Source: Providencia alcalifaciens (GTDB lineage Bacteria > Pseudomonadota > Gammaproteobacteria > Enterobacterales > Enterobacteriaceae). Taken from it: a stretch of 64,000 nucleotides of DNA. The notes under the pieces are model-generated. The model was not told the DNA's origin and ran no database searches. It was given only the letters and a program-made list of their open reading frames with translations. The stretch lies in NCBI RefSeq assembly GCF_915403165.1, contig NZ_OU659204.1, positions 1,612,001 through 1,676,000 of the forward strand, in the 5' to 3' direction. Both the position numbers and the translations under genes were made by a program. The first letter of the stretch is position 1. The number at the start of each line of letters is the position of its first letter. Below, piece after piece: positions 28,031 through 38,542 of the stretch.

Positions 28031-28393
28031 GTGAACAAAAAAGTGTTATTAGGTGCGATTGTCTCTTCTATATTACTGTATTCGGCATCGGCAGCAGCAT
28101 GCCCTTACTGTAATGGAAACAACGATCACCGCTATCAAAACAATTACAGCCAAAACAATTATCGCCAAAACAATGAAATCGCTAAGTTAGTGAAAGAGTT
28201 TGATGATAAGCGTTTTGAACTGAACAAACTGTACGATGCGGGAGCCAGCGATGATGATGCGAAAGTGAAAGCGTTGGTGAAAGAGCTTGATGATTTATCA
28301 CTGCAACTTCGAAACGAAGAAGACAAACAATATAACCGCCCATATCGTGATGGTGGATGGGGGGGACGCGGTAATCATCGCGGTTGTTGGTAA
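28031..28393 (+). CDS. Spy/ZraP-like small periplasmic protein
   Basis: A 120-aa exported protein starting at GTG with GAGG upstream. Signal peptide to about residue 22 (SASAAAC), then CPYCNGN, an Asn/Gln/Tyr-rich linker with repeats of the type YRQNN, a charged helix (IAKLVKEFDDKRFELNKLYD) and a Gly/Arg/His tail ending CW. The helix pattern with paired charged segments resembles ZraP/Spy-type envelope stress chaperones. The CPYC is thioredoxin-like in spacing, but no such fold is evident. Confidence 0.7.
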   Translation: MNKKVLLGAIVSSILLYSASAAACPYCNGNNDHRYQNNYSQNNYRQNNEIAKLVKEFDDKRFELNKLYDAGASDDDAKVKALVKELDDLSLQLRNEEDKQYNRPYRDGGWGGRGNHRGCW

Positions 28394-28514
28394 CGTTTCG
28401 TTTTAATAAGGCTATTCAAAGTAATGTTGGGTAGTCTTTTTGTCGTTTTTCGCAGGATGATGGAATAGTATTTTTCTCCCCTTAACGATTTATCGTAAAA
28501 AAGTGTGGTGAGAG

Positions 28515-28892
28515 ATGAAAAAAGGAATAATTACCGCGTTATTGGCGCTATCAACCTTTGTGTTACTGACACCGAGTGTCTCCGCACGGCTTGTTTATAC
28601 CGCAGATGAAATGAATACAATCATCGATAAGCAAGGTGCCCCGTATCATGAGGATTGGCATGCTATTTATGCTGATCATATTAATTTTGAGCTCTGTTCA
28701 GCCACCACAGATTTAGTCTATCTTATTAGCGCATTAGAGCATCCGACAATCCTGAATCTTTCATTAACACATTCAAAATCACGTATTGCATGGTTACCTG
28801 AATATGCGGTGAGAACGGATTGTAATGGTTATGGTAATAATGTTTTTATTATGACGGCAGATTACGTGTCAATTAGCCCAGAGCAGCCGTAA
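28515..28892 (+). CDS. Small exported protein of unknown function
   Basis: A 125-aa protein with signal peptide MKKGIITALLALSTFVLL to about TPSVSA (residue 24). The mature part has two cysteines (FELCSATTD, RTDCNGYG) that could form a disulfide. I do not recognise the family. ATG preceded by GAGAG. Confidence 0.65.
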   Translation: MKKGIITALLALSTFVLLTPSVSARLVYTADEMNTIIDKQGAPYHEDWHAIYADHINFELCSATTDLVYLISALEHPTILNLSLTHSKSRIAWLPEYAVRTDCNGYGNNVFIMTADYVSISPEQP

Positions 28893-29106
28893 TTTTAGCG
28901 CTAGAATAATCAACAACTGGCTATCGCCATAAAATATGTCTGTGTTATGATTATGCGTTGAGTTGCTAGCGATGTACATAATTGCGTTATCAATTATATC
29001 TGCTTCGGCTTATATGATGTGTGCATGGTTGTGTACCTATCTCGCATAGTGAAGTGAGAAATCGTAAGTAACGTATTGATTTATAAACTTTGGAATAATC
29101 AAGCAA

Positions 29107-29149
29107 GTGATCTTTCGTGTGGGTCACCACTGCTGATAAGGATTTTTTA
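29107..29149 (+). promoter_or_regulatory. thrS translational operator mimicking the tRNA-Thr anticodon arm
   Basis: GTGATC (29107-29112) and GGGTCAC (29121-29127) form a stem enclosing a loop TTTCGTGT that contains CGT (29116-29118), an anticodon of tRNA-Thr. It is followed by CACTGCTGATAAGGA with the thrS ribosome binding site. The block CGTGTGGGTCACCACTGC is, as I remember it, the same as in the E. coli thrS leader, where ThrRS binds and blocks its own translation. Confidence 0.82.
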
Positions 29150-31078
29150 ATGCCTGTTATTACTCTTCCTGATGGAAGTCAGCGTCAATTCGACCATGCA
29201 GTTTCTGTCATGGATGTGGCTCGCGATATCGGAGCCGGCCTAGCAAAAGCATGTATCGCTGGTCGTGTTAACGGTGAGCTGGTGGATGCTTGTGAACTGA
29301 TCGAGCATGATGCAAACCTGTCAATTATCACGAGTAAAGATGATGAAGGTCTAGAAATCATTCGTCACTCTTGTGCTCACTTATTAGGTCACGCAATTAA
29401 ACAGTTGTGGCCAAATACTAAGATGGCAATCGGTCCGGTAATCGACAACGGTTTCTATTATGATATTGACCTTGACTATACGCTGACCCAGGAAGATTTG
29501 GACAAGTTAGAAAAGCGTATGCTTGAACTTGCCAAAACAGATTATGACGTGGTTAAAAAACGTGTTTCTTGGGCTGAAGCTCGTGAGACATTCGTAAATC
29601 GTGGCGAAGATTATAAAGTTGAAATCTTGGATCAAAATATTAGCCAAGATGATCGCCCAGGTTTATATCACCACCAAGAATATATTGATATGTGTCGCGG
29701 TCCACACGTACCAAATATGCGTTTCTGTCACCACTTTAAATTACAAAAAGTGGCAGGGGCATACTGGCGCGGTAACAGTGACAATAAAATGCTGCAACGT
29801 ATTTACGGTACTGCATGGGCAGATAAAAAGCAGCTTGCTGCGTATCTGCTGCGCTTAGAAGAAGCAGCGAAGCGTGACCACCGTAAAATTGGTAAGCAAT
29901 TAGATTTATATCATATGCAGGAAGAAGCGCCGGGTATGGCGTTCTGGCATAACGATGGTTGGACAATTTTCCGTGAACTGGAAACCTTTGTACGTACCAA
30001 ACTGAAATCCTACAATTACCAAGAAGTTAAAGGCCCATTTATGATGGACCGCGTATTGTGGGAAAGAACAGGTCACTGGGAAAACTACAAAGATGCGATG
30101 TTCACAACCTCATCTGAGAACCGTGAATATTGTGTTAAACCAATGAACTGCCCAGGTCACGTTCAGATCTTTAACCAAGGGTTAAAATCTTACCGTGATT
30201 TACCACTGCGTATGGCAGAATTTGGTAGCTGTCACCGTAATGAGCCATCAGGTGCACTGCATGGTTTGATGCGCGTACGCGGCTTTACTCAAGATGACGC
30301 CCATATCTTCTGTACGGAAGATCAAATTCTGGGCGAAGTGACTAGCTGTATTGAGATGATTTATGACGTTTACAGCACTTTCGGCTTCGAAAAAATCGTT
30401 GTAAAACTGTCTACTCGTCCTGAAAAACGTATCGGTACAGACGATATGTGGGATACAGCAGAAGCAGACTTAGCCAATGCGCTGAAGTCGAAAGGTATTG
30501 AGTTTGAATACCAGCCGGGCGAAGGTGCATTCTACGGTCCGAAAATTGAATTTACACTGTATGACTGCCTTGACCGTGCATGGCAATGCGGTACTGTACA
30601 ATTAGACTTCTTCTTACCGGGTCGTCTAAATGCTTCTTATGTTGGCGAAAATAATGAGCGTATTACGCCAGTTATGATCCACCGTGCGGTTCTGGGTTCA
30701 CTAGAGCGCTTTATCGGTATCTTAACGGAAGAATATGCAGGTTTCTTCCCAACATGGTTAGCACCACAACAAGTTGTTGTGATGAACATTACAGATAGTC
30801 AAGCGGACTATGTTCAAGAATTAGTTAGCAAGCTGCAAAGTGTTGGCATTCGTGCGAAAGCGGACTTACGTAACGAGAAAATCGGCTTTAAGATCCGCGA
30901 ACACACCCTGCGTCGTGTTCCTTACATGTTGGTTTGTGGTGATAAAGAAGTTGAATCAGGTAAAGTGTCTGTGCGTACCCGTCGTGGTAAGGATTTAGGC
31001 AGCCTTGATGTTAACGAATTCATGACTAAACTACTGGAAGAAATTCGCAGTCGTCAACTCAATCAGATGGAGGAATAA
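29150..31078 (+). CDS. thrS: Threonyl-tRNA synthetase
   Basis: A 642-aa class II synthetase, same length as E. coli ThrS. The order is TGS domain (1-62), editing domain with [11 protein letters not shown] (near 73) and the second metal pair in DMCRGPHVP, catalytic core with [17 protein letters not shown] (motif 2) and zinc ligands in CPGHVQIF, and anticodon-binding domain from about 535. ATG 29150 with AAGGA upstream is the start; an in-frame GTG at 29117 lies inside the leader operator. Its end (ATGGAGGAATAAGG) serves as ribosome binding site of the first infC. Confidence 0.97.
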   Translation: MPVITLPDGSQRQFDHAVSVMDVARDIGAGLAKACIAGRVNGELVDACELIEHDANLSIITSKDDEGLEIIRHSCAHLLGHAIKQLWPNTKMAIGPVIDNGFYYDIDLDYTLTQEDLDKLEKRMLELAKTDYDVVKKRVSWAEARETFVNRGEDYKVEILDQNISQDDRPGLYHHQEYIDMCRGPHVPNMRFCHHFKLQKVAGAYWRGNSDNKMLQRIYGTAWADKKQLAAYLLRLEEAAKRDHRKIGKQLDLYHMQEEAPGMAFWHNDGWTIFRELETFVRTKLKSYNYQEVKGPFMMDRVLWERTGHWENYKDAMFTTSSENREYCVKPMNCPGHVQIFNQGLKSYRDLPLRMAEFGSCHRNEPSGALHGLMRVRGFTQDDAHIFCTEDQILGEVTSCIEMIYDVYSTFGFEKIVVKLSTRPEKRIGTDDMWDTAEADLANALKSKGIEFEYQPGEGAFYGPKIEFTLYDCLDRAWQCGTVQLDFFLPGRLNASYVGENNERITPVMIHRAVLGSLERFIGILTEEYAGFFPTWLAPQQVVVMNITDSQADYVQELVSKLQSVGIRAKADLRNEKIGFKIREHTLRRVPYMLVCGDKEVESGKVSVRTRRGKDLGSLDVNEFMTKLLEEIRSRQLNQMEE

Positions 31079-31081
31079 GGT

Positions 31082-31621
31082 ATTAAAGGCGGAAAAAAAC
31101 TCCCAACAGCACGTCCAAATCGTATTAACGAAGAGATCCGTGCAACTGAAATCCGTGTTACTGGCATTGACGGTGAACAACTTGGTGTAATGAGTGTGCG
31201 TGACGCACTTACCAAAGCGGAAGAAGCTGGTGTTGATTTAGTTGAAATCAGCCCAAACGCAGAGCCACCAGTTTGTCGAATCATGGATTACGGCAAGTAT
31301 CTTTACGAGAAGAGTAAATCTCAGAAAGAGCAGAAAAAGAAACAAAAAGTTGTTCAAGTGAAGGAAATTAAATTCCGTCCGGGAACAGATGAAGGAGACT
31401 ACCAAGTTAAATTACGTAGCCTCATTCGTTTCTTAGAAGATGGTGATAAAGCGAAAATCACACTGCGTTTCCGTGGTCGTGAAATGGCTCACCAACAAAT
31501 CGGTATGGAGATGCTTAACCGCATCAAAGCTGATTTGGAAGAGCTAGCCGTCGTTGAATCATTCCCTTCACGTATTGAAGGGCGTCAAATGATCATGGTG
31601 ATGGGACCTAAGAAAAAATAA
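31082..31621 (+). CDS. infC: Translation initiation factor IF-3, first copy (AUU start)
   Basis: A 179-aa IF-3 starting at the rare codon ATT, 8 nt after GGAGG, immediately after thrS, exactly the E. coli position. The AUU start is the basis of IF-3 autoregulation. N-domain [20 protein letters not shown], then linker [15 protein letters not shown] and C-domain [19 protein letters not shown] are complete. Compared with the second copy it differs at about 19 residues, 13 of them in the first 45, and it is the less E. coli-like of the two (for example [10 protein letters not shown]). A strong terminator follows. Confidence 0.93.
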   Translation: MKGGKKLPTARPNRINEEIRATEIRVTGIDGEQLGVMSVRDALTKAEEAGVDLVEISPNAEPPVCRIMDYGKYLYEKSKSQKEQKKKQKVVQVKEIKFRPGTDEGDYQVKLRSLIRFLEDGDKAKITLRFRGREMAHQQIGMEMLNRIKADLEELAVVESFPSRIEGRQMIMVMGPKKK

Positions 31622-31636
31622 TAGGTCATGGTTAAG

Positions 31637-31673
31637 AACGCGAGTGGGGATTGCACCTCACTCGCGTTTTTTT
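31637..31673 (+). terminator. Strong terminator between the two infC genes
   Basis: A 10-bp perfect stem (AACGCGAGTG with CACTCGCGTT) followed by seven T, 15 bp after the first infC. It separates thrS-infC1 from infC2-rpmI-rplT. Confidence 0.93.
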
Positions 31674-31726
31674 ATTGATAGACTTGGCTATTTACATGAT
31701 CCTCTGTGAATAATTTGAATATCTGC

Positions 31727-31755
31727 TTGAGTAATCTCACAATAAGCAGTAAAAT
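31727..31755 (+). promoter_or_regulatory. Candidate sigma-70 promoter of infC2-rpmI-rplT
   Basis: TTGAGT and TAAAAT with exactly 17 bp between, located after the terminator. Transcription would start near 31762, leaving a leader of about 147 nt before the second infC. Confidence 0.65.
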
Positions 31756-31768
31756 CCGCGGTCGAATC

Positions 31769-31801
31769 GCTTTGTAAAACTCGTCTTGTTCGAGTTAAAG
31801 C
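31769..31801 (+). promoter_or_regulatory. Bulged stem-loop in the infC2 leader
   Basis: GCTTT with AAAGC and AACTCG with CGAGTT form an 11-bp stem with a 4-nt bulge (GTAA) and 7-nt loop (TCTTGTT). It may bind a ribosomal protein or stabilise the message; no ligand is known. Confidence 0.55.
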
Positions 31802-31908
31802 CAAAAAAGAATATCGCGTTTGGGTAATGGATTGTTTAAAAAGAAATTACCGAGGCGCTTGCTTTAGAGAATGTAGCAAATCTCTTTATCCAGTTGGAGG
31901 AATGTAGT

Positions 31909-32448
31909 ATTAAAGGCGGAAAAAGAATCCCAACAACACGACCAAATCGTATCAATGACGAAATTCGTGTTCCTGAAGTCCGTTTAACCGGTTTAGACGG
32001 CGAACAGTTAGGCATCATGAGCGCACGTGAAGCGCTTGAAAAAGCTGAAGAAGCGGGTGTTGACCTTGTTGAAATCAGCCCAAATGCTGAACCGCCAGTT
32101 TGCCGCATCATGGATTACGGCAAATTCCTTTATGAGAAGAGCAAGTCTCAAAAAGAACAGAAAAAGAAACAAAAAGTTGTTCAGGTGAAGGAAATTAAAT
32201 TCCGCCCTGGTACAGATGAAGGCGATTATCAGGTCAAACTACGCAACCTGATTCGTTTTCTTGAAGATGGTGATAAAGCGAAAGTAACACTACGTTTTCG
32301 TGGTCGTGAAATGGCTCATCAACAAATCGGTATGGAAGTGCTTAATCGCATCAAGGCTGATTTGGAAGAACTGGCGGTTGTTGAATCATTCCCTTCAAGA
32401 ATTGAAGGGCGTCAGATGATTATGGTGCTGTCACCGAAGAAGAAGTAA
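31909..32448 (+). CDS. infC: Translation initiation factor IF-3, second copy (AUU start)
   Basis: A second complete 179-aa IF-3, also on ATT with GGAGG exactly 8 nt upstream. About 160 of 179 residues match the first copy. Here the N-domain ([23 protein letters not shown]), [15 protein letters not shown] and the end MVLSPKKK are closer to E. coli, so this may be the major factor. It heads infC2-rpmI-rplT with its own promoter and leader. Both copies keep every C-domain block ([28 protein letters not shown]), so neither looks like a pseudogene. Confidence 0.93.
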   Translation: MKGGKRIPTTRPNRINDEIRVPEVRLTGLDGEQLGIMSAREALEKAEEAGVDLVEISPNAEPPVCRIMDYGKFLYEKSKSQKEQKKKQKVVQVKEIKFRPGTDEGDYQVKLRNLIRFLEDGDKAKVTLRFRGREMAHQQIGMEVLNRIKADLEELAVVESFPSRIEGRQMIMVLSPKKK

Positions 32449-32502
32449 TTAGGCCATCAAGTAGTAACTTCACAGCGATGTGGCTGTTATTCGCCTAGTT
32501 AA

Positions 32503-32739
<237 letters not shown>

Positions 32740-32776
32740 GTAAACATTTTAGTTAATTAAGAATATAGACGATTAG

Positions 32777-33142
<366 letters not shown>

Positions 33143-33150
33143 TGTTTGCT

Positions 33151-33184
33151 TGAAAAGAGGAAGGAAACTTCCTCTTTTCATTTA
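33151..33184 (+). terminator. Terminator after rplT
   Basis: A 13-bp stem (TGAAAAGAGGAAG with CTTCCTCTTTTCA), GAAA-type loop, TTTAT tail. Confidence 0.88.
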
Positions 33185-33268
33185 TAATGTTTGTATTAAA
33201 AATCAGCTTGTGTTAATAATTTCAGTCTATATTAGTAACCTTAACCTTGTGTTTTTGAGACTCTTTTA

Positions 33269-33313
33269 ATGAACAACGTTATTTTTCGTTTCTTTTTTTA
33301 CTTTAGCACCTGA
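33269..33313 (+). CDS. pheM: phe operon leader peptide
   Basis: A 14-residue peptide [14 protein letters not shown] with five phenylalanines, three of them consecutive. E. coli PheM is [14 protein letters not shown]. Ribosome stalling at the Phe codons when charged tRNA-Phe is short allows an antiterminator to form and pheST to be transcribed. It lies just before the attenuator at 33318-33391. Confidence 0.95.
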   Translation: [14 protein letters not shown]

Positions 33314-33317
33314 ATCT

Positions 33318-33391
33318 CGGGGGCTTTTGCGTATAGCGAGTAGAATAGAAACGAAAAATTACGCTAAAGCCTCCGTCAGGAGGCTTTTTTG
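33318..33391 (+). promoter_or_regulatory. pheST attenuator with antiterminator
   Basis: The terminator is AAGCCTCC (33367-33374), GTCA, GGAGGCTT (33379-33386) and six T. The upstream segment CGGGGGCTTTTGCGT (33318-33332) can pair with ACGCTAAAGCCTCCG (33361-33375), 15 bp with one mismatch and one G-U, forming the alternative antiterminator. This is the classic pheM attenuation arrangement. Confidence 0.93.
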
Positions 33392-33473
33392 TTTTTGGTT
33401 TGATAGAAAATACAGTAAAATCAGTCAGGTATTCACATCTTGTTAATATGATTTGTGATGATAAATTTAGTGA

Positions 33474-34496
<1,023 letters not shown>

Positions 34497-34510
34497 GGCG
34501 GGTCTATCTC

Positions 34511-36898
34511 ATGAAATTCAGTGAACTATGGTTACGCGAATGGGTGAACCCGGCGGTAAGCAGTGAAGAATTATCAGACCAAATCACCATGGCGGGTCTG
34601 GAAGTTGATGGCGTTGAAACCGTCGCAGGTCAATTCCACGGTGTTGTTGTGGGTGAAGTTGTTGAATGTGGACAACATCCTAACGCAGATAAACTGCGTG
34701 TCACGAAAGTGAATGTCGGCGGCGATCGCTTATTAGATATCGTATGTGGCGCACCAAACTGCCGCCAAGGCTTACGTGTTGCCGTTGCAACCGTTGGAGC
34801 TGTGTTACCGGGTGATTTCAAAATTAAAGCTGCGAAATTACGTGGCGAACCGTCTGAAGGTATGTTGTGCTCATTCTCTGAGTTAGGCATTTCTGATGAC
34901 CACAGCGGCATTATTGAATTACCGCAAGACGCTATTATCGGTACTGACATCCGTGAATACCTAAAATTAGATGATCACGCGATTGAAATCAGCATTACAC
35001 CAAACCGTGCAGATTGCTTAAGTATCTTAGGTGTGGCTCGTGATGTGGCGGTTATCAACAAATTAGATTTAGTTGAACCTGCAATTAACCCAGTGGCTAG
35101 CACAATTAAAGACACATTCCCAATTCGTGTTGAAGCGCCCGCTGCATGTCCACGTTTCTTAGGTCGTGTTATCAAAAATATCGATGTTAGCGCACCAACG
35201 CCAATGTGGATGAAAGAGAAACTGCGTCGTGGCGGTGTTCGTTCTATTGATGCTGTAGTTGATATCACGAACTATGTTCTGTTGGAATTAGGTCAGCCAC
35301 AACACGCTTACGATTTAGATCGTTTAAATGGCGCAATCATTGTGCGCATGGCGAAAGATGAAGAGAAGCTAGTGCTGTTAGATGGTTCAGAAGCCACTCT
35401 GAAGTCTGACACGCTGGTTATTGCCGACGAAACTCAAGCTTTGGGCATCGCGGGCATCTTTGGTGGTAAGCACTCAGGTGTTAACACTGAAACTAAGAAC
35501 ATTTTATTAGAATGCGCATTCTTCGAACCACTGTCTATCACTGGCCGTGCTCGTAATTACGGTCTGCACACTGATGCTTCACACCGTTTTGAACGTGGTG
35601 TTGACTCTCAACTGCAATTTAAAGCGATGGAACGTGCAACCGCATTGATCGTGGAAATTTGTGGTGGTGAAGTTGGCGACATCATTGATGTTTCTAGCGA
35701 AGCTCATTTACCGAAACAGGCTAATATTAAGCTAACGCGTAAAAAATTAGATCGTTTAATCGGTCATGTGATTGCAGACGAAACGGTGACCGATATTCTG
35801 ACGCGTTTAGGTTGCCAAGTACAAGTTTCCGCTGATTGCTGGGATGTTGTGGCACCAAGCTGGCGTTTCGATATGCAAATCGAAGAAGATTTAGTTGAAG
35901 AGGTCGCTCGCGTATACGGATATAACAATATTCCAGATGTACCACTGCGTGCTGATTTGATTATGACTGACCATAAAGAAGCTAATTTACCGCTGAAACG
36001 CATTAAAGCGATGTTAGTTGACCGTGGTTATCAAGAAGCGATTACTTACAGCTTCGTAGACCCTAAAATTCAGAGCCTATTACACCCGCAGGAAGAAGTG
36101 CTGTCCTTGCCAAATCCAATTTCAGCTGACATGTCCGCAATGCGCTTATCTCTGTTGACTGGTTTATTAGGTACTGTGGTCTATAATCAAAATCGTCAAC
36201 AAAACAGAATTCGTTTATTTGAGACAGGTCTGCGCTTTACGCCTGATAATCAAGCAGAATATGGGATTCGTCAGGAAAACATGCTGGCAGGTGTGATCAC
36301 GGGCAACAAATTCGATGAACATTGGTCATTAGATAAACAAGTTGTTGACTTCTTTGATTTAAAAGGTGATCTTGAAGCTGTTTTTGAATTGACTGGAAAA
36401 CTAAATCAAATTACATTTAAATCAGAAGCACATCCAGCACTACATCCTGGGCAAAGTGCTGGGATTTATCTGGAAAATGAACATATTGGTTTTATCGGTG
36501 TTGTTCACCCAGAACTAGAACGTAAACTCGATTTAAATGGTCGTACAGTCGTGTTTGAAGTTCGTACTGATGCAATCGCACAGCGTGTTATTCCAGAAGC
36601 GAAAGCGATTTCGCGTTATCCGTCGAACCGTCGTGACATTGCTGTGGTTGTGCCAGAAACTGTAGCAGCTGCCGAAGTTTTAGCAGAATGTAAAAAAGTT
36701 GGCATAAATCATATAGTTGGCATAAACTTATTTGATGTGTATTGTGGTGAGGGGATAGCAGAGGGTTATAAGAGTCTCGCTATCAGTCTCGTCTTCCAAG
36801 ATACCCAGCGTACCATGGAAGAAGAAGAGATTACCGCGACCGTTGATCTGTGTGTTGCTGCGTTAAAACAGCGATTCCAAGCCTCCTTGAGGGACTAA
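34511..36898 (+). CDS. pheT: Phenylalanyl-tRNA synthetase beta subunit
   Basis: A 795-aa subunit as in E. coli. Domains in order: tRNA-binding OB fold (about 40-150), B3/B4 editing domain (about 210-370, with [15 protein letters not shown]), B5 domain, the inactive synthetase-like core, and C-terminal FDX-ACB anticodon-binding domain (from about 700, [15 protein letters not shown]). Overall intact. It ends 4 bp before ihfA. Confidence 0.97.
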   Translation: MKFSELWLREWVNPAVSSEELSDQITMAGLEVDGVETVAGQFHGVVVGEVVECGQHPNADKLRVTKVNVGGDRLLDIVCGAPNCRQGLRVAVATVGAVLPGDFKIKAAKLRGEPSEGMLCSFSELGISDDHSGIIELPQDAIIGTDIREYLKLDDHAIEISITPNRADCLSILGVARDVAVINKLDLVEPAINPVASTIKDTFPIRVEAPAACPRFLGRVIKNIDVSAPTPMWMKEKLRRGGVRSIDAVVDITNYVLLELGQPQHAYDLDRLNGAIIVRMAKDEEKLVLLDGSEATLKSDTLVIADETQALGIAGIFGGKHSGVNTETKNILLECAFFEPLSITGRARNYGLHTDASHRFERGVDSQLQFKAMERATALIVEICGGEVGDIIDVSSEAHLPKQANIKLTRKKLDRLIGHVIADETVTDILTRLGCQVQVSADCWDVVAPSWRFDMQIEEDLVEEVARVYGYNNIPDVPLRADLIMTDHKEANLPLKRIKAMLVDRGYQEAITYSFVDPKIQSLLHPQEEVLSLPNPISADMSAMRLSLLTGLLGTVVYNQNRQQNRIRLFETGLRFTPDNQAEYGIRQENMLAGVITGNKFDEHWSLDKQVVDFFDLKGDLEAVFELTGKLNQITFKSEAHPALHPGQSAGIYLENEHIGFIGVVHPELERKLDLNGRTVVFEVRTDAIAQRVIPEAKAISRYPSNRRDIAVVVPETVAAAEVLAECKKVGINHIVGINLFDVYCGEGIAEGYKSLAISLVFQDTQRTMEEEEITATVDLCVAALKQRFQASLRD

Positions 36899-36902
36899 AC
36901 TT

Positions 36903-37199
36903 ATGGCGCTTACTAAAGCTGAAATGTCAGAAAATTTGTTTGAAAAACTAGGTGTTAGCAAACGTGATGCGAAAGACCTTGTTGAAACTTTCTTTGAAGA
37001 GGTTCGCCTTTCCTTAGAAAACGGTGAGCAAGTTAAATTATCTGGATTCGGTAACTTTGATTTACGTGATAAAAATCAACGTCCCGGTCGTAACCCTAAA
37101 ACTGGGGAAGATATTCCAATCACTGCTCGTCGTGTTGTTACTTTCCGTCCAGGCCAAAAATTAAAAAGCCGTGTGGAAAAAGCAACGCCAAAAGAGTAA
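36903..37199 (+). CDS. ihfA: Integration host factor alpha subunit
   Basis: A 98-aa HU/IHF-family DNA-bending protein. The beta-arm motif [20 protein letters not shown] contains the intercalating proline. It forms a heterodimer with IhfB. It lies at the end of the pheST transcript as in E. coli, with a bidirectional terminator behind it. Confidence 0.97.
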   Translation: MALTKAEMSENLFEKLGVSKRDAKDLVETFFEEVRLSLENGEQVKLSGFGNFDLRDKNQRPGRNPKTGEDIPITARRVVTFRPGQKLKSRVEKATPKE

Positions 37200-37228
37200 T
37201 CCTATTCTCTGAATAGCAGAGTAATAAA

Positions 37229-37257
37229 AAAGACCGCCTAGGCGGTCTTTGTTTTTA
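37229..37257. terminator. Bidirectional terminator between ihfA and the RhoGAP-like gene
   Basis: Perfect palindrome AAAGACCGCC TA GGCGGTCTTT with T-runs on both sides (TTTGTTTTT plus strand, TTTTTT minus strand). It serves the two convergent genes. Confidence 0.92.
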
Positions 37258-37271
37258 AGTAAAGGCTATTT

Positions 37272-38420
37272 TTAAATGCGGTGAAATAGACTTTTCTCTT
37301 GATGGATTAACGCGGCAATATAATTTTCAGCTAGTTTAGTGGCTTCAGCTTCTTTTCGGAGCTCAGCAAGAGAATCCTGGCTATTATGTTGCGGTGTGCT
37401 GCTTGTATTGATCAAGTGCGGCGCGAAAATCATGGCTAAATTTCTGATGGACATTTTATGGGATGCTTCATCATTGGAAATTAGAGCGCAAAAGCGAGTA
37501 ACAAGTTGCAATGTTAATGGCGGTGGTGCTAGGCGACTCAATGCACTGTGGATCTTATTGTCACAGTTTTTTAAAATCGAAGGGGCTTTATTTTTTAATT
37601 GTTCACTAGTTTTAATTTGTTGGGTCACATCTTCTTTGTTTTTAACTGCATCAGCACAGGCTTGTAAATCATTAAATGAAATATCTGATTTGAAGTTGAT
37701 ATTGTTATCTTTTCTGAGTGATTCTCCAGCTATTTTTTTAAACGCGCTGGTTAATGTTTGTAAAGAACAGTTCTCGGGGAGTGTAAGACGGTAATTCGGG
37801 TCATTTATCATATTAACGAGTTCACTGACAGCATTTTTGCTGCCTTCAGTACGAAGTATACCTTCACTTGTTGCATACTCATTATGCTTAAGAATTGCAG
37901 AACCTAGCAGGTTAATGGCGTGGTTTTTCTCTCTATCTATGCCAGAAAGACGGTCATAACTATTAATGAGCTCCAAATTGCTTTGCTGCAATTTAGTGGT
38001 TTCGTTTTTTCGTGTTTTTTCTGCTCGCTGGGCTTTATGTTGCGCGACGACGTGTAATGCAGCGGCTCGTGCAGCATCGACTCGAGAATTCCCGGTTAAG
38101 CCCGTTTTGGGAATGATTTCATCTTGAGGTGATAAGTTTTTTGTGGAAGTTTCATCTGCAAAGGAAACTACGCGTACTGATGCACCCTTGTTTGGACGGC
38201 TAATCATAACAAAGGGTTCATCTGAAACGGTTTTTTTCTTGTTTGCTTGTTTGCTTTGGCAACTAAAAAGCAAAGAGAAAAAGCTAGTAAATGATTGAGT
38301 TACTTTTTTTAGCGATGTTTTAAAATGACTGCTAGCCTTATTCTCAGTTTGATCAGTCTCTTTTGTGCTGTGTACAGAGAGTTGTGGTTTGGGAGAATGA
38401 TTGACTGTATTTAGTGCCAT
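37272..38420 (-). CDS. RhoGAP-domain-like protein, possible secreted effector
   Basis: A 382-aa protein with no enterobacterial core equivalent at this site. Residues about 1-60 are Ser/Thr/Gln-rich with a short hydrophobic patch (FTSFFSLLFSC, 44-54), like effector secretion and membrane-targeting segments. Residues about 112-150 look helical and charged. Residues about 165-340 follow the eukaryotic RhoGAP pattern: SEGILRTEGS (Arg190 as candidate arginine finger, compare EGIFRxSG), TSAFKK (Lys228), and KMSIRNLAMIFAPHL (compare KMTxxNLAxVFGPxL). The usual R of LREL is missing (AGES). ATG has GAGGG 7 nt upstream. It is inserted between ihfA and btuC on the opposite strand, suggesting acquisition. 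The GAP assignment rests on motif reading only. Confidence 0.6.
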   Translation of the reverse strand: MALNTVNHSPKPQLSVHSTKETDQTENKASSHFKTSLKKVTQSFTSFFSLLFSCQSKQANKKKTVSDEPFVMISRPNKGASVRVVSFADETSTKNLSPQDEIIPKTGLTGNSRVDAARAAALHVVAQHKAQRAEKTRKNETTKLQQSNLELINSYDRLSGIDREKNHAINLLGSAILKHNEYATSEGILRTEGSKNAVSELVNMINDPNYRLTLPENCSLQTLTSAFKKIAGESLRKDNNINFKSDISFNDLQACADAVKNKEDVTQQIKTSEQLKNKAPSILKNCDNKIHSALSRLAPPPLTLQLVTRFCALISNDEASHKMSIRNLAMIFAPHLINTSSTPQHNSQDSLAELRKEAEATKLAENYIAALIHQEKSLFHRI

Positions 38421-38542
38421 ATGTAAACCCTCATTGTGGTTAAAAGTAGAATTAAAATTGGCAGCAGTTTAAATTTTTTCTTATGCTCTCTCTTATATAA
38501 AACGCGCTTATTTTTTAATAAAAGATAATTATTGTAAATGTA

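Noticed and set aside
29117..29149. Upstream GTG start for thrS adding 11 residues
   Set aside because: It lies inside the translational operator, and ATG 29150 has AAGGA and the exact E. coli length.
31082..31621. First infC as a decaying pseudogene
   Set aside because: The frame is complete, all core motifs and the AUU start context are intact and changes are mostly conservative.
31894..31908. TTG start for the second infC (giving MEECS before IKGGKR)
   Set aside because: The ATT codon with GGAGG 8 nt upstream mirrors copy 1 and the known infC start; the TTG overlaps the ribosome binding site.
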